A stretch of 64,000 nucleotides of DNA from Helicobacteraceae bacterium (lineage in GTDB: Bacteria; Campylobacterota; Campylobacteria; Campylobacterales; Sulfurimonadaceae). The notes beneath the pieces are model-generated. The model was not told the DNA's origin, searched no databases, and saw nothing but the letters and a program-made list of their open reading frames with translations. The DNA is taken from NCBI GenBank assembly GCA_027038835.1, contig JALWGC010000014.1, forward strand, positions 124,001 through 188,000, given 5' to 3'. Each line of letters begins with the position of its first letter. Within the stretch, counting starts at the first letter, position 1. Both the position numbers and the translations under genes were made by a program. Below, piece after piece: positions 27,245 to 35,624 of this stretch.

Positions 27245-28236
27245 TCACTCTCCCATTGGCGTAACAGTTCTTTGACTCCGGTGGAGTTTTCGAACTTCAA
27301 ATAAAACATCAAAATCTTCTTCGCTTCGCTCTTTTTACCGAGTTTATACAAAGATTTCGCATACATAACCCACGCGTCCTCTTTTTTTCTATCGAGCTTG
27401 TTCGCTTTTTTCGCCCATTTCAAGGAAGCTTCGTACTCCCCTTTTTGATAGTATTCTCTTGCTATTTGCATAGCGATGGAATAGCTTTGACGTTTTTGGA
27501 AAAGTGTTTCGAGCTCTTTGAGCGTAGAGGAAGTCATAGAGATAGAAGAACCCGCTTGATTCACCGTTACGTTGTTGGTAGGATGCGTAGCTTCTTTTGG
27601 AGCTGATGTTCGCGTTTTTTGCATAACCGGCTTTTGCTTCGAAACCCCCTCAAAATCCCCAAACTCTCTTGTACACTCCTCACCGTTAAGACTAAAAAGG
27701 ATGTAGTGCAGCTTGTAACGTTTCGCTTTATGGATAGATTTGACGATGGCTTCTTTGCTCGTAGTTCTGTCACAGCGCAACATCGCATAATTTTTATAGC
27801 GGTAGAAACATGAAAAACCAAGCGATTCAAGCCGTTTTTTCTTCGGTTCGAGATAGTCGGCATATTTTTTTTTCGCCGAAGCGAACTGAAGCGAGTAGCA
27901 ATCGGCATCGGGGATGGACTCGAACACTTTTTGTCGTGTTGTTTTATGAGTTTTTTGCACAACCGGCGAAGTGCTTTTGAGACTCTTTGGTTGAGGTTTT
28001 TTCGCTGCCGACTCTACCGACGCCGGTTTTAGCGGTGTCGCTTTGGTCTCTTTTGGCATATTTGACTCTATGGTTCGAGGCGGTCGTTTTTGCTCCGCCT
28101 CGTTCGTCGATGCAAGGTTTGAGTATCCAAACACCGCCAAAGCACCGACAAAAAGCAAAAAGAGCAAAATATAAGGCGCTCTTTTTTTCCAGTAGTATTT
28201 TTTACATCTACGCTCCAGCGTATCGAAATCAAGCAT
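27241..28236 (-). CDS. mshN: MshN-position protein: membrane anchor, SPOR-like module and TPR
   Basis: 331 residues: a single membrane helix (about 20-38), a Pro/Lys-rich linker, a SPOR-like domain (about 113-185) beginning CYSLQFASA and containing LRCD, and C-terminal TPR helices (about 240-325). SPOR domains bind denuded peptidoglycan strands, so it may anchor the pilus machine to the cell wall. The SPOR-like module resembles the one at the start of the PelB-like protein. Its place between mshM and mshE matches mshN; sequence recognition alone is weak. Confidence 0.8.
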   Translation of the reverse strand: MLDFDTLERRCKKYYWKKRAPYILLFLLFVGALAVFGYSNLASTNEAEQKRPPRTIESNMPKETKATPLKPASVESAAKKPQPKSLKSTSPVVQKTHKTTRQKVFESIPDADCYSLQFASAKKKYADYLEPKKKRLESLGFSCFYRYKNYAMLRCDRTTSKEAIVKSIHKAKRYKLHYILFSLNGEECTREFGDFEGVSKQKPVMQKTRTSAPKEATHPTNNVTVNQAGSSISMTSSTLKELETLFQKRQSYSIAMQIAREYYQKGEYEASLKWAKKANKLDRKKEDAWVMYAKSLYKLGKKSEAKKILMFYLKFENSTGVKELLRQWESE

Positions 28237-29023
28237 CTACAAGCCCCCCTTCGATAGCCGCCATGGTTATAAGACAGTTGGAAAACTTCCGGTACTTCGT
28301 TTTGTTGTGTTCATGTGCATAATCCAAAAGCAAAAACAGATGAAACAGCAACTTTTTGAGATCGCGAAAATTACCTTTTGAAAGGGTGTAGAAGCTTTTT
28401 AAAAACTTCTTGTGCAGCTCTTGAGCGAAAAAACTTTGATTGGCTCTGGTAAATTCGAAATACAAAAACTCTTTCATCTCCTCCTTGCTCAAAACACCGA
28501 GTTCGAGCACTTTGTGAGGACGGGAAGCGAACTGCGGTTCTTGCAAGATAGATTGCGATTCGTGTTTGTGCATCGCCAGCAAAAACCAAAACGCTTTCGA
28601 ATCCGCCAATATACGAATCACCTCTATCATCTGCTTCGAAAGGAGTTGCGATTCGTCTATCATCACTATGTAGTCGCTCGTTTTGTAGATTTCGACCACC
28701 TGTTTGATAAGCGCGTCCAAAGAGAAATCTTCTATCTCCTCTCCGGCTTGTTTGATAAGCGTTTTGATAAAATCTACCGGTTCCAAAAACGGCATATCGA
28801 ACTTGATGGTGCGGTAGCGGTTTTCGAACAAAGTATCGAAGTTGTTCAAAAAAGCGCTTTTGCCGACCCCCGGTTCACCGACCAAAAAAAGCAACTGTTT
28901 CGTTTCGTTTTGAAAAATCTGCTCCAAAGAGCGCTTCAAGCTTGCGACACCGGAATTGGTAAAGAAGTCGATCCCATCGATCTTCTCTTCGAAAAGCTTC
29001 GCTATCTCTTTGTATTTACCCAA
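28229..29023 (-). CDS. mshM: ExeA/MshM-type AAA ATPase
   Basis: 264 residues of an AAA ATPase with Walker A GEPGVGKSAF (about 47-56) and Walker B IVMIDESQLL. Family members (ExeA, MshM, GspA) are inner-membrane-associated ATPases thought to help localise or open the cell wall for the secretin. It is directly downstream of the secretin gene, with one base separating them, and overlaps mshN by eight bases. Confidence 0.88.
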   Translation of the reverse strand: MGKYKEIAKLFEEKIDGIDFFTNSGVASLKRSLEQIFQNETKQLLFLVGEPGVGKSAFLNNFDTLFENRYRTIKFDMPFLEPVDFIKTLIKQAGEEIEDFSLDALIKQVVEIYKTSDYIVMIDESQLLSKQMIEVIRILADSKAFWFLLAMHKHESQSILQEPQFASRPHKVLELGVLSKEEMKEFLYFEFTRANQSFFAQELHKKFLKSFYTLSKGNFRDLKKLLFHLFLLLDYAHEHNKTKYRKFSNCLITMAAIEGGLVDA

Positions 29024-30559
29024 CTATTGTTCCTTTAGAGTCGTTTGTGCCGGTTTTTGCTCTTTTTCCGGATGAAGCACGTTCATAAACTCGAAATCCA
29101 TCTCGTCAATTGTGGGCATATTGTCCGATTTGACGATTTTTGGAACGATAAGAATGAACATTTCGCTTTTTTTGCGAAGGTCTTTTTTGTTACCGAAAAT
29201 CCCTTCCAAAAACGGCAAATAGCCCAAAATCGGCACTCTGTTGCTCTCTTTGTTCTTCAACACCCCTATAAGACCGCCTATGAGCACCTTTTGACCGTCC
29301 TTGACTTTGACGATGGAGGTCATTTGCTTGATTTTCACATCGGGTGGAAGTTCTCTAGTTATCTCCTGCACGCTTATTTCATCCGAAAGTTTACTGATGA
29401 CCGGATTGATTTTCATGACTATTTCGTTGTTCGCACTTACTTCTGGAATCACATACAACGTAATACCGACAAACGTCGAACCAAGAGAATAAACGTTCGT
29501 CCCGGCAGCCGTTCCTCCCGTTGTCGTAACCGAACCTGTTTGGTATTTGTACGAGAGTTGCTCACCGACGTTGATAACTGCGGGCTGATTGTTGAGCGTG
29601 AGTATTTTCGGGTTCGAAAGCACCTTGACCGTTCCGTACTGGTTGAGAAACTGCAAAAATTTCTCACTGGTAAAACCGTATGTAAGCTTGTAACTGAAGT
29701 TACGCGCTATGTTGTTTCCGCCCGATAGGGAACCGGTAAGGTAGAGGTTGAGCTTGCTCCAGTCTATTCCGACCGAAGAGCTGTTGTTGTAAACGACTTC
29801 GATGATTTTCGCTTCTATAAGCACCTGTTTGTGCATCTTGTTCATCAAAGTATCGATGAACTTTTCCACCTTTTGCAGCTCTTTTTTGTTCGCCGTTACG
29901 GTGAGAAGCGACGCGTCTTGGTTCAAAAAAAGTTTGACATCGTCGGGATTGTCGAAAAGTTTGACGATGTTCTTCTTGAGATTTTTCCAAAAAGCGAATT
30001 TCGATTTCGTTTTCATCAAAGTATAATCCGTCGATGGGGAACTGCCGCTACCGCTTAAGAGGTCGTTACCGCTACCTCCTATCGAAGAGACTCCGTAACT
30101 CGAACCCGTACCGAGATTCCCTTCGTTGTAACCCCCTATACCGGCACTTGTCCCTGTGTTGATCGATTTGGTACTTTCACTCTCAAGCTCGCTAACGTTG
30201 ATGTAGTCGATGCTAAACGTCTTGCTTTTGTAGTACTGCACCGATATCTGGCTTTTTCTTTTGTCGTATGTGTAAAAAAGGTTCGATTCGTCAAATAAGA
30301 ACTCCAAAAAATCCTCGAACGTATAGTCTTTGATATTGACAAAATCAAGCTGTTTTTTGATCGCTTTTTTACTTTTTTCGTCACGAAAGACAATAGAGAG
30401 GTTACATTTAAGTGAAAGCTCTTGCAAAATATCTTCCACACGTAAAGAGCTTCCCTGATGTTTGTAGGCGCTGAGCGAAAAAAGTTTCGAATCGCACTCG
30501 CCTGCGTTAAGTTGAACAAATAGTGACAGCAGTACCAAAATACCAAAAAATCGTTTCAC
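29024..30559 (-). CDS. mshL: MSHA outer-membrane secretin
   Basis: 511 residues: signal peptide (about 1-18), an STN-type domain (about 40-110), a Gly/Ser-rich linker near 140-175, an N-domain (about 190-265), then the secretin core with the NVGEQ, VPILGYLPFLEGIFG and LIVPKIV signatures. It forms the outer-membrane channel for the pilus. The length and simple domain set fit MshL/PilQ rather than GspD of a full type II system. Overlaps the mshK-like gene by four bases. Confidence 0.93.
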   Translation of the reverse strand: MKRFFGILVLLSLFVQLNAGECDSKLFSLSAYKHQGSSLRVEDILQELSLKCNLSIVFRDEKSKKAIKKQLDFVNIKDYTFEDFLEFLFDESNLFYTYDKRKSQISVQYYKSKTFSIDYINVSELESESTKSINTGTSAGIGGYNEGNLGTGSSYGVSSIGGSGNDLLSGSGSSPSTDYTLMKTKSKFAFWKNLKKNIVKLFDNPDDVKLFLNQDASLLTVTANKKELQKVEKFIDTLMNKMHKQVLIEAKIIEVVYNNSSSVGIDWSKLNLYLTGSLSGGNNIARNFSYKLTYGFTSEKFLQFLNQYGTVKVLSNPKILTLNNQPAVINVGEQLSYKYQTGSVTTTGGTAAGTNVYSLGSTFVGITLYVIPEVSANNEIVMKINPVISKLSDEISVQEITRELPPDVKIKQMTSIVKVKDGQKVLIGGLIGVLKNKESNRVPILGYLPFLEGIFGNKKDLRKKSEMFILIVPKIVKSDNMPTIDEMDFEFMNVLHPEKEQKPAQTTLKEQ

Positions 30560-30906
30560 TGAACCTTCTCCACATCTTTGATTTTTACAAAATTCTTCGG
30601 TTTAGCCAATCGAAGTATCAATCTTTGCGTGTTCTTTTTCAAAACCACCCCGTTTTGTGTAATCCTTACCAGTTCGTACTCGCCGACTCTCTGACCGACT
30701 CTATAGAACTTCCCGTCGATATACGCTTTGTCGTTATATATCGCCGTAAGATGAAGTTTTCTAAAGCGATTTGGGTAATTGGCTTTGAGTTTTCTCACTT
30801 TTAGTATCTTTTGCGACTTGTAAAACGGGTCGTAATGCACCATCGGCAAACTTTGCGAAGCGAACGAAACGCTACATACAAGAGGGATCAAAAAGCTCTT
30901 TTTCAT
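30556..30906 (-). CDS. mshK: MshK-like periplasmic protein
   Basis: 116 residues with a signal peptide (about 1-17) and a small beta domain with the GspC/PilP-like pattern DPFYKS..., VGQRVGEYELVRITQNGVVLKKN. Such HR/PilP domains bind the secretin N-domains and link them to the inner-membrane complex. Its gene overlaps both neighbours by four bases. Name given by gene order and domain style rather than strong identity. Confidence 0.78.
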   Translation of the reverse strand: MKKSFLIPLVCSVSFASQSLPMVHYDPFYKSQKILKVRKLKANYPNRFRKLHLTAIYNDKAYIDGKFYRVGQRVGEYELVRITQNGVVLKKNTQRLILRLAKPKNFVKIKDVEKVQ

Positions 30907-31523
30907 TGTTTCGCTCCGTAAAAGTCTATATGGATATCGACACGGGGCACAGACCCGTTGGTCTCGATACTCAAGTCGTTTACAAGCATCAGGATTTTCG
31001 TTCTCTCGATACTTCTTAAAAATGAAACGACATCCAAAAACCGCCCCTTGGCATCGATGTCCACCGAACGGATCTTTTTGAGTTTGCCCACAAAATCACT
31101 TTGCGATTCGTCTATGACGAGATTTTCTATGTCGATATCATGCAGTACCGAACGGCCAAGCAGACTTTCCAAAAAAAGGTTGAAATCTTTCATATCACTC
31201 AAAAGAAATCTGTTTTGACGAAAACGGGACTCGATGGCGAGAAGTTCCATTTTTTTACTATCGAGCTTCGCCTTGTTTTCTAAAAGTTTTCTTTTTTCCT
31301 GCACCACTTTGGCAAGGTAGCGCTTAGGGGAGTTTCGCGCTACGCTTTTTCGTGTTTTTTCTATCTCCTCTTGCGTACTTTGATACCTCTCGAGGGCATC
31401 GACGACATAGAAAAAATAAAACAGTATGAACAAAAGCGCTATACCCCCGACCAAAGCCATCCGTTTTTTCGAACTTGGCGTTTGCTCCAAAAGCTCTTCG
31501 AATCTATCGAGATAGTCTCTCAT
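30903..31523 (-). CDS. mshJ: MshJ/PilO-like inner-membrane protein
   Basis: 206 residues: one membrane helix (about 24-42), a periplasmic coiled coil (about 45-115) and a ferredoxin-like alpha/beta domain at the end. This is the PilO/GspM architecture, forming heterodimers with PilN-type proteins in the alignment subcomplex. Overlaps mshI upstream and mshK downstream by four bases each. Confidence 0.82.
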   Translation of the reverse strand: MRDYLDRFEELLEQTPSSKKRMALVGGIALLFILFYFFYVVDALERYQSTQEEIEKTRKSVARNSPKRYLAKVVQEKRKLLENKAKLDSKKMELLAIESRFRQNRFLLSDMKDFNLFLESLLGRSVLHDIDIENLVIDESQSDFVGKLKKIRSVDIDAKGRFLDVVSFLRSIERTKILMLVNDLSIETNGSVPRVDIHIDFYGAKQ

Positions 31524-33004
31524 TTGAACACCTTGACATTACTCATGTACACACCGTATTCGTTGTATATTTTATCGGTATATACCTTGGAGTAGCCCAT
31601 TTCGAGCAAATCTTCCATAAATCTTGAAATCGTCTCTCTGTTTCTCGATTGTGAAATCAGCATTATATCCATCTCTTTTGCATCTTTTTGGCGAATATAC
31701 TTCGTGTTGAGTTTGTATTTGGCAAGAGTGGAAAGGATGTCGTTCATAAAACGCTGCCGTTTGAGTTTTTGCTCTTGTACCATCGGCACCGCTTCGATGG
31801 TAGTTTCATAGACAAATATCTCCCCATCGATTTTTTCCATCTTCTCTTGAAGCGCTTTGTTTTGCGCTTTGAGTTCTTTGTAGCGCTTGAGGATACCTGC
31901 AACTTTTCGTTTGTGCTCTTTCTCGAGTCGTTTCTCTTTTGCAAGTTCCTCTTTCGCGCTTGCATTCATGTAAGAGAGGTACACATACCCTCCAACGACA
32001 AGCAACAAAGAAACCGCCACGGCCACGATGTAACCAAACGCTTCGTATTGAACGAGCGGCTTTTTCCTCGCCATAGGGGTAAGGTTGACCCGCTGGAGCT
32101 CGTTTTTTTCATCTTGAGCCAAAAGAAGATACCGGCAACTAAGCGTTATGTCCGTATTGACGTTACTTGGGGCGTGTTCTGGCAAAGATACGGGTTCTAT
32201 TTTTATCTGCGGGTAGCCAAACGGAGTGAAGAACTCTTCGAGCCCTTGAAGTGACTGAGAATAAAAATCGACATAGACTCTCTCTATCCCCTCGACCCCG
32301 AAAATACTGCGTTTATGACTGACCGAATAGACTAATTTTTCTATATCTTTCAAAAACACCTCTTGGACGGTGTCTATGATATGCATCTCTTCAAGGTCGT
32401 AGTTCGATCGTACGAACCCTTTTGTTTGTAGATACTCCTTGAGCTTGGCAAGCTCGATGCCGGTTCGTTTCGAAAGGGAAGAAAGGGAGTTGATATTTCT
32501 ATACCCGATATAGCGCCCTTGGTAATACAGCGCGCCAAAAGCCTCTTCTTCGTCTATATAGATATAGATATCGCACCCGTTTGCAGTCGCTTCGTTTTGC
32601 TCGTACAACGTTTGGTAAATCAAAAAACGGGGGAAAAGCAGATCGATAGCGGAGAGTTTTTTTACATTTTCACCAAGCGCCTTCGGTAAATCCTCTTCCA
32701 AAAAAGCGTACGCTTCTACGACCAGTTCCTCTCCGCTTTCGAAACTGAGGTAATCGATGACGTACTCTTTCTTTGCATCGAGCCCCCCTTCGTTGTACAT
32801 CTTGAGCTCGACTTGCATGTCGAGCTCTTCTTTGGAGAGGTTCTTTGAGAGTTTGAAAGATACTACTTTAAGATAATGCAGCGGAACGACGGCACCGCAA
32901 AACAGTTCTTTTGTTTGAGAAAAATTCGCATCTTCGATCTCTTTTCCATCGAATCGCAAAAGTTTGTTTTGACGATAAAAAAGAACTCCCCCGCTTTTTG
33001 CCAT
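31520..33004 (-). CDS. mshI: MshI-like protein: PilM-like and PilN-like parts in one chain
   Basis: 494 residues. The first 300 or so residues are soluble, with an actin-like (PilM/GspL cytoplasmic) pattern. One membrane helix follows (about 325-347), then a coiled coil (about 350-410) and a small periplasmic ferredoxin-like domain as in PilN. This GspL-type fusion joins the cytoplasmic ATPase side to the periplasmic ring. First gene of the assembly half of the locus; AAAGGGA precedes the ATG, and a terminator-like hairpin separates it from the pilin genes upstream. Confidence 0.82.
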   Translation of the reverse strand: MAKSGGVLFYRQNKLLRFDGKEIEDANFSQTKELFCGAVVPLHYLKVVSFKLSKNLSKEELDMQVELKMYNEGGLDAKKEYVIDYLSFESGEELVVEAYAFLEEDLPKALGENVKKLSAIDLLFPRFLIYQTLYEQNEATANGCDIYIYIDEEEAFGALYYQGRYIGYRNINSLSSLSKRTGIELAKLKEYLQTKGFVRSNYDLEEMHIIDTVQEVFLKDIEKLVYSVSHKRSIFGVEGIERVYVDFYSQSLQGLEEFFTPFGYPQIKIEPVSLPEHAPSNVNTDITLSCRYLLLAQDEKNELQRVNLTPMARKKPLVQYEAFGYIVAVAVSLLLVVGGYVYLSYMNASAKEELAKEKRLEKEHKRKVAGILKRYKELKAQNKALQEKMEKIDGEIFVYETTIEAVPMVQEQKLKRQRFMNDILSTLAKYKLNTKYIRQKDAKEMDIMLISQSRNRETISRFMEDLLEMGYSKVYTDKIYNEYGVYMSNVKVFK

Positions 33005-33088
33005 CGTATCCCTTTTAATTATATAACACCCAATTTGGCGAAATAATACACCATTTTAACTTAAACTTATACTAAAAAAATCTTGCCG

Positions 33089-33111
33089 AAAAAAAACGAA
33101 GCTAACGCTTC
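33089..33111 (-). terminator. Intrinsic terminator between minor pilins and mshI
   Basis: On the minus strand GAAGC-GTTA-GCTTC, then G and a run of eight T. The stem includes the TAG of the preceding pilin gene. Its short stem suggests partial termination, which would let minor-pilin and machinery levels differ. Confidence 0.55.
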
Positions 33112-33584
33112 ACCCTTATAAAACCACTTAGGTGATCGATGATGATATAACGTGTTTTTCCACCGTATTGAAGTGAAATTTTTACATCGACTTTCAAATA
33201 CCCGTTTCCAGTTAAATCGGTCAAATTGTTATCTTTTTTACCATCGAACACTCTACCGAAAGTATCGAAACACGCAACCTCCAAAGAGCTTGGAACTTCG
33301 ACTTCGACTTTGGAGTGAAACTTATAGTCCTTCGTACCTCCAAGACCGGTGGTGTTTTTGTCCAAATCGTTCAAATCGATACATCCGATACTTCCGCCGG
33401 TACTCAAACCGGTTTTATCGTATCCGACTCCTTGATAACGGGTGTTTTCAAGCTCCATCACCACTTTTGCGACATCGTTTCGAAGATAATCGGGACGAAA
33501 ACCGTAAAACGCGATTCCGGTAAGTATCCCGATGATGACAATGATAAAAATAAGCTCGAGCAAAGAATATGCGTAACGTTTCAT
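33102..33584 (-). CDS. Minor pilin-like protein (GspH-type position)
   Basis: 160 residues with an N-terminal pilin signal MKRYA, cleaved before Tyr in YSLLELIFIIVIIGILTGIAF. Glu is at +5; Tyr rather than Phe at +1 is unusual but tolerated. A beta-rich globular domain with two cysteines near 68 and 104 follows. One of four overlapping pilin-like genes downstream of the adhesin gene; it probably belongs to the tip or priming complex. Overlaps the upstream gene by four bases. Confidence 0.83.
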   Translation of the reverse strand: MKRYAYSLLELIFIIVIIGILTGIAFYGFRPDYLRNDVAKVVMELENTRYQGVGYDKTGLSTGGSIGCIDLNDLDKNTTGLGGTKDYKFHSKVEVEVPSSLEVACFDTFGRVFDGKKDNNLTDLTGNGYLKVDVKISLQYGGKTRYIIIDHLSGFIRVKR

Positions 33585-34048
33585 ATGCGTTGTAAACTCC
33601 TTAGCATCACCCTTACGGGGGAGATGAAACTCCCGATTTTATCGTTTGTGCCGTTAGTTTGCACGACGATATCTATCGTAACGTAACCATGCGATTCGGG
33701 TGTATGGATCGCTTTTACGATGGAGCAGTTCGAAAGGCTCGAGCCGTCGTTGTCTTTTCCGTTGTAAAGATAATACCGTTCGATAGTGACGCTCGCGTCG
33801 AATCTACCGTCTGGAGATTTGAAAGAAAGCGTACGCAAGCAGTCACTGTTGGTACTTCTGTCGTACCCTTGTATTTTCATAATCGTCGCTTCGAGAACCG
33901 ACTGGGCGAAAAGTTCGGCTTGCTCTTTGGTGTAACTATCCGCTATATGCTTCGCACTTATCGAAACGTATTTCATCGTCAACACCGCCGCACCGCTGAG
34001 TGCGAGTATCATCACCATCGCCATAAGAAGATTGAATGCTTTTCTCAA
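33581..34048 (-). CDS. MshP/PilX/GspK-like minor pilin without Glu5
   Basis: 155 residues. The N terminus MRKAFNLLMAMVMILAL has a pilin-type hydrophobic helix after a basic leader, but the residue five after the predicted cleavage site (Phe first) is Met instead of Glu. In type II systems GspK likewise lacks Glu5 and caps the pseudopilus tip, so a tip position is suggested here. Two cysteines in the globular part. Overlaps neighbours by four bases on each side. Confidence 0.78.
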   Translation of the reverse strand: MRKAFNLLMAMVMILALSGAAVLTMKYVSISAKHIADSYTKEQAELFAQSVLEATIMKIQGYDRSTNSDCLRTLSFKSPDGRFDASVTIERYYLYNGKDNDGSSLSNCSIVKAIHTPESHGYVTIDIVVQTNGTNDKIGSFISPVRVMLRSLQRI

Positions 34049-35007
34049 AATACCACCTTCATTTTCGAAAGATGCACTCCGACATCCGTCCCTTTTATAG
34101 TTTTGTTGATATCCAAAGCGATGCGGATAGTATGGTCAAGCAGTTCGAAACGAAATCCCTGCACATCCTGTAACAAAATCCCGACTCCCCCAGACGGCGT
34201 TACACCGGTCGTGTTCGCATCGGCGCAAAACGTTTCCCCTTTCCATGGGCGGTAGTTGTAAAAAAGAAACAAGGTATTGTCTATTTTGGAACCGTCGATA
34301 CCGGTAGAAGTGATGCAACTTGCGGTTTTGTCGATATCCGCACCCCTCGCTATGGCGTATGCGCCATCAGCCAAAAAGAACTTTTCATATATGAATTTCG
34401 GCGTATCGCTATCGGTTATCGTAATCTTTCCCGAAAAATGGATGGAGATATCGAAACTGTCTTTACTGAGCCCCCCATGCCATCCAAACGCATCGTTGTA
34501 GGTGTTGCTCTCACCTGCCCCCCTCTCGAAACTTCCGACAAAAACGAGATTGACTATCTTGTTGGTGTAGATATCGGCATTGTAGTTGTATTTTTTCTTG
34601 ACGTATTTTGCAATCTCATTTCCGTTCGTATTTGGCGAGTAGAGCACCTTGGAAGATTTATTGGTATCTTCCATATCGATAAACTGCGAATACATTTGCG
34701 CTTTGAGCGCTTCTATCGACCTTGCGTACCACTCCAAAATCGGTTTGTTCGAAGTGAGTTCACCGATATACTCATACCCGCTGTTAGGGTCGTATCCTAT
34801 CGTGGTGTAGGGGATTCGGTTTTTCAAGTACGACGCTATCACATCTACGGCGACTTGGGACTCCAAAGAGAGTCTCGCGGTCTCTTTGGCTTTGTAACTT
34901 CGAACCATTATCATCTGCAACGCTTTGTAGGTCGCTACAGATAAAAACGAGATGATAACGACGACGAAAACGAGCTCCAAAAGAGTATAACCGTTTCTTC
35001 TCACCAT
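34045..35007 (-). CDS. MshO/PilW/GspJ-like minor pilin
   Basis: 320 residues, long for a pilin. Leader MVRRNG, then YTLLELVFVVVIISFLSVATYK with Glu at +5; a large globular domain follows, with Cys near residues 251 and 269. Length and position between GspI-like and GspK-like genes match MshO/PilW. It is probably part of the four-protein minor-pilin complex that primes assembly and carries the adhesin. Overlaps downstream by four bases and upstream by seven. Confidence 0.82.
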   Translation of the reverse strand: MVRRNGYTLLELVFVVVIISFLSVATYKALQMIMVRSYKAKETARLSLESQVAVDVIASYLKNRIPYTTIGYDPNSGYEYIGELTSNKPILEWYARSIEALKAQMYSQFIDMEDTNKSSKVLYSPNTNGNEIAKYVKKKYNYNADIYTNKIVNLVFVGSFERGAGESNTYNDAFGWHGGLSKDSFDISIHFSGKITITDSDTPKFIYEKFFLADGAYAIARGADIDKTASCITSTGIDGSKIDNTLFLFYNYRPWKGETFCADANTTGVTPSGGVGILLQDVQGFRFELLDHTIRIALDINKTIKGTDVGVHLSKMKVVF

Positions 35008-35624
35008 GCCCGCCTGTTTATCTGAATTTGCCCTATGTTGTTGGCGATGTAGTAGAACCTCGCTATGTGGTTTCCAACTGCCGATTCCCTATTTGTCGCA
35101 TTGACGTCGATGACGATATATTTCGTATTTGTCGGATTCGCCTTGGTTGTCGTGGAAAACTGGGTGCCATTTAGCGAAATATCTTCGACATAATCGACTC
35201 CAACCGAGATTGTGTATTTACGTACGGCACTTCCCGTGGTATTTACCTCACCTATGAAATCGTCCATATCGTCGGCAACTCCACCGTCATCACCGTCCAT
35301 ACCGAGCGAAGAGGAGGCACTAAGCGCGTTTTTGCAGTTTCGCGACCCGATAAAGCTTCCTACTCTGTAATCGCTACATGAATACGCCGCGTCCCCATCT
35401 GAAGAAACGAGCAAAATATCGTCTTTTTTCGTGTTTTGCTCATCCCAAGCCGTCGATTTGACAAGCCCCAAAAGCGCTACGGCACTATAGATCGCTTCCT
35501 CTTTGACGCTTTGCTTGGAAACCTTCGCCGCCATCTGCAACATCTTCGGCAACACGGTAAAAGCTATGGCGATAATCACCATCGAAAAAATAAGCTCCAA
35601 AAGCGTAAACCCTTCTCTTCTCAT
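35001..35624 (-). CDS. MshD/PilV/GspI-like minor pilin
   Basis: 207 residues. Leader MRREG, then FTLLELIFSMVIIAIAFTVLPKM with Glu at +5. The globular domain carries two cysteines (about 82 and 95) and an Asp/Gly-rich loop (SLGMDGDDGG) that could bind Ca2+, although this is only a composition-based guess. Directly downstream of the adhesin gene, with a four-base overlap. Confidence 0.82.
   Translation of the reverse strand: MRREGFTLLELIFSMVIIAIAFTVLPKMLQMAAKVSKQSVKEEAIYSAVALLGLVKSTAWDEQNTKKDDILLVSSDGDAAYSCSDYRVGSFIGSRNCKNALSASSSLGMDGDDGGVADDMDDFIGEVNTTGSAVRKYTISVGVDYVEDISLNGTQFSTTTKANPTNTKYIVIDVNATNRESAVGNHIARFYYIANNIGQIQINRRAW

Noticed and set aside
29024-30559. Full type II secretion system instead of MSHA pilus
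   Set aside because: No GspC/GspD-type set in type II order; the I-J-K-L-M-N-E-G order, MshEN domain and MshQ-like adhesin favour MSHA.
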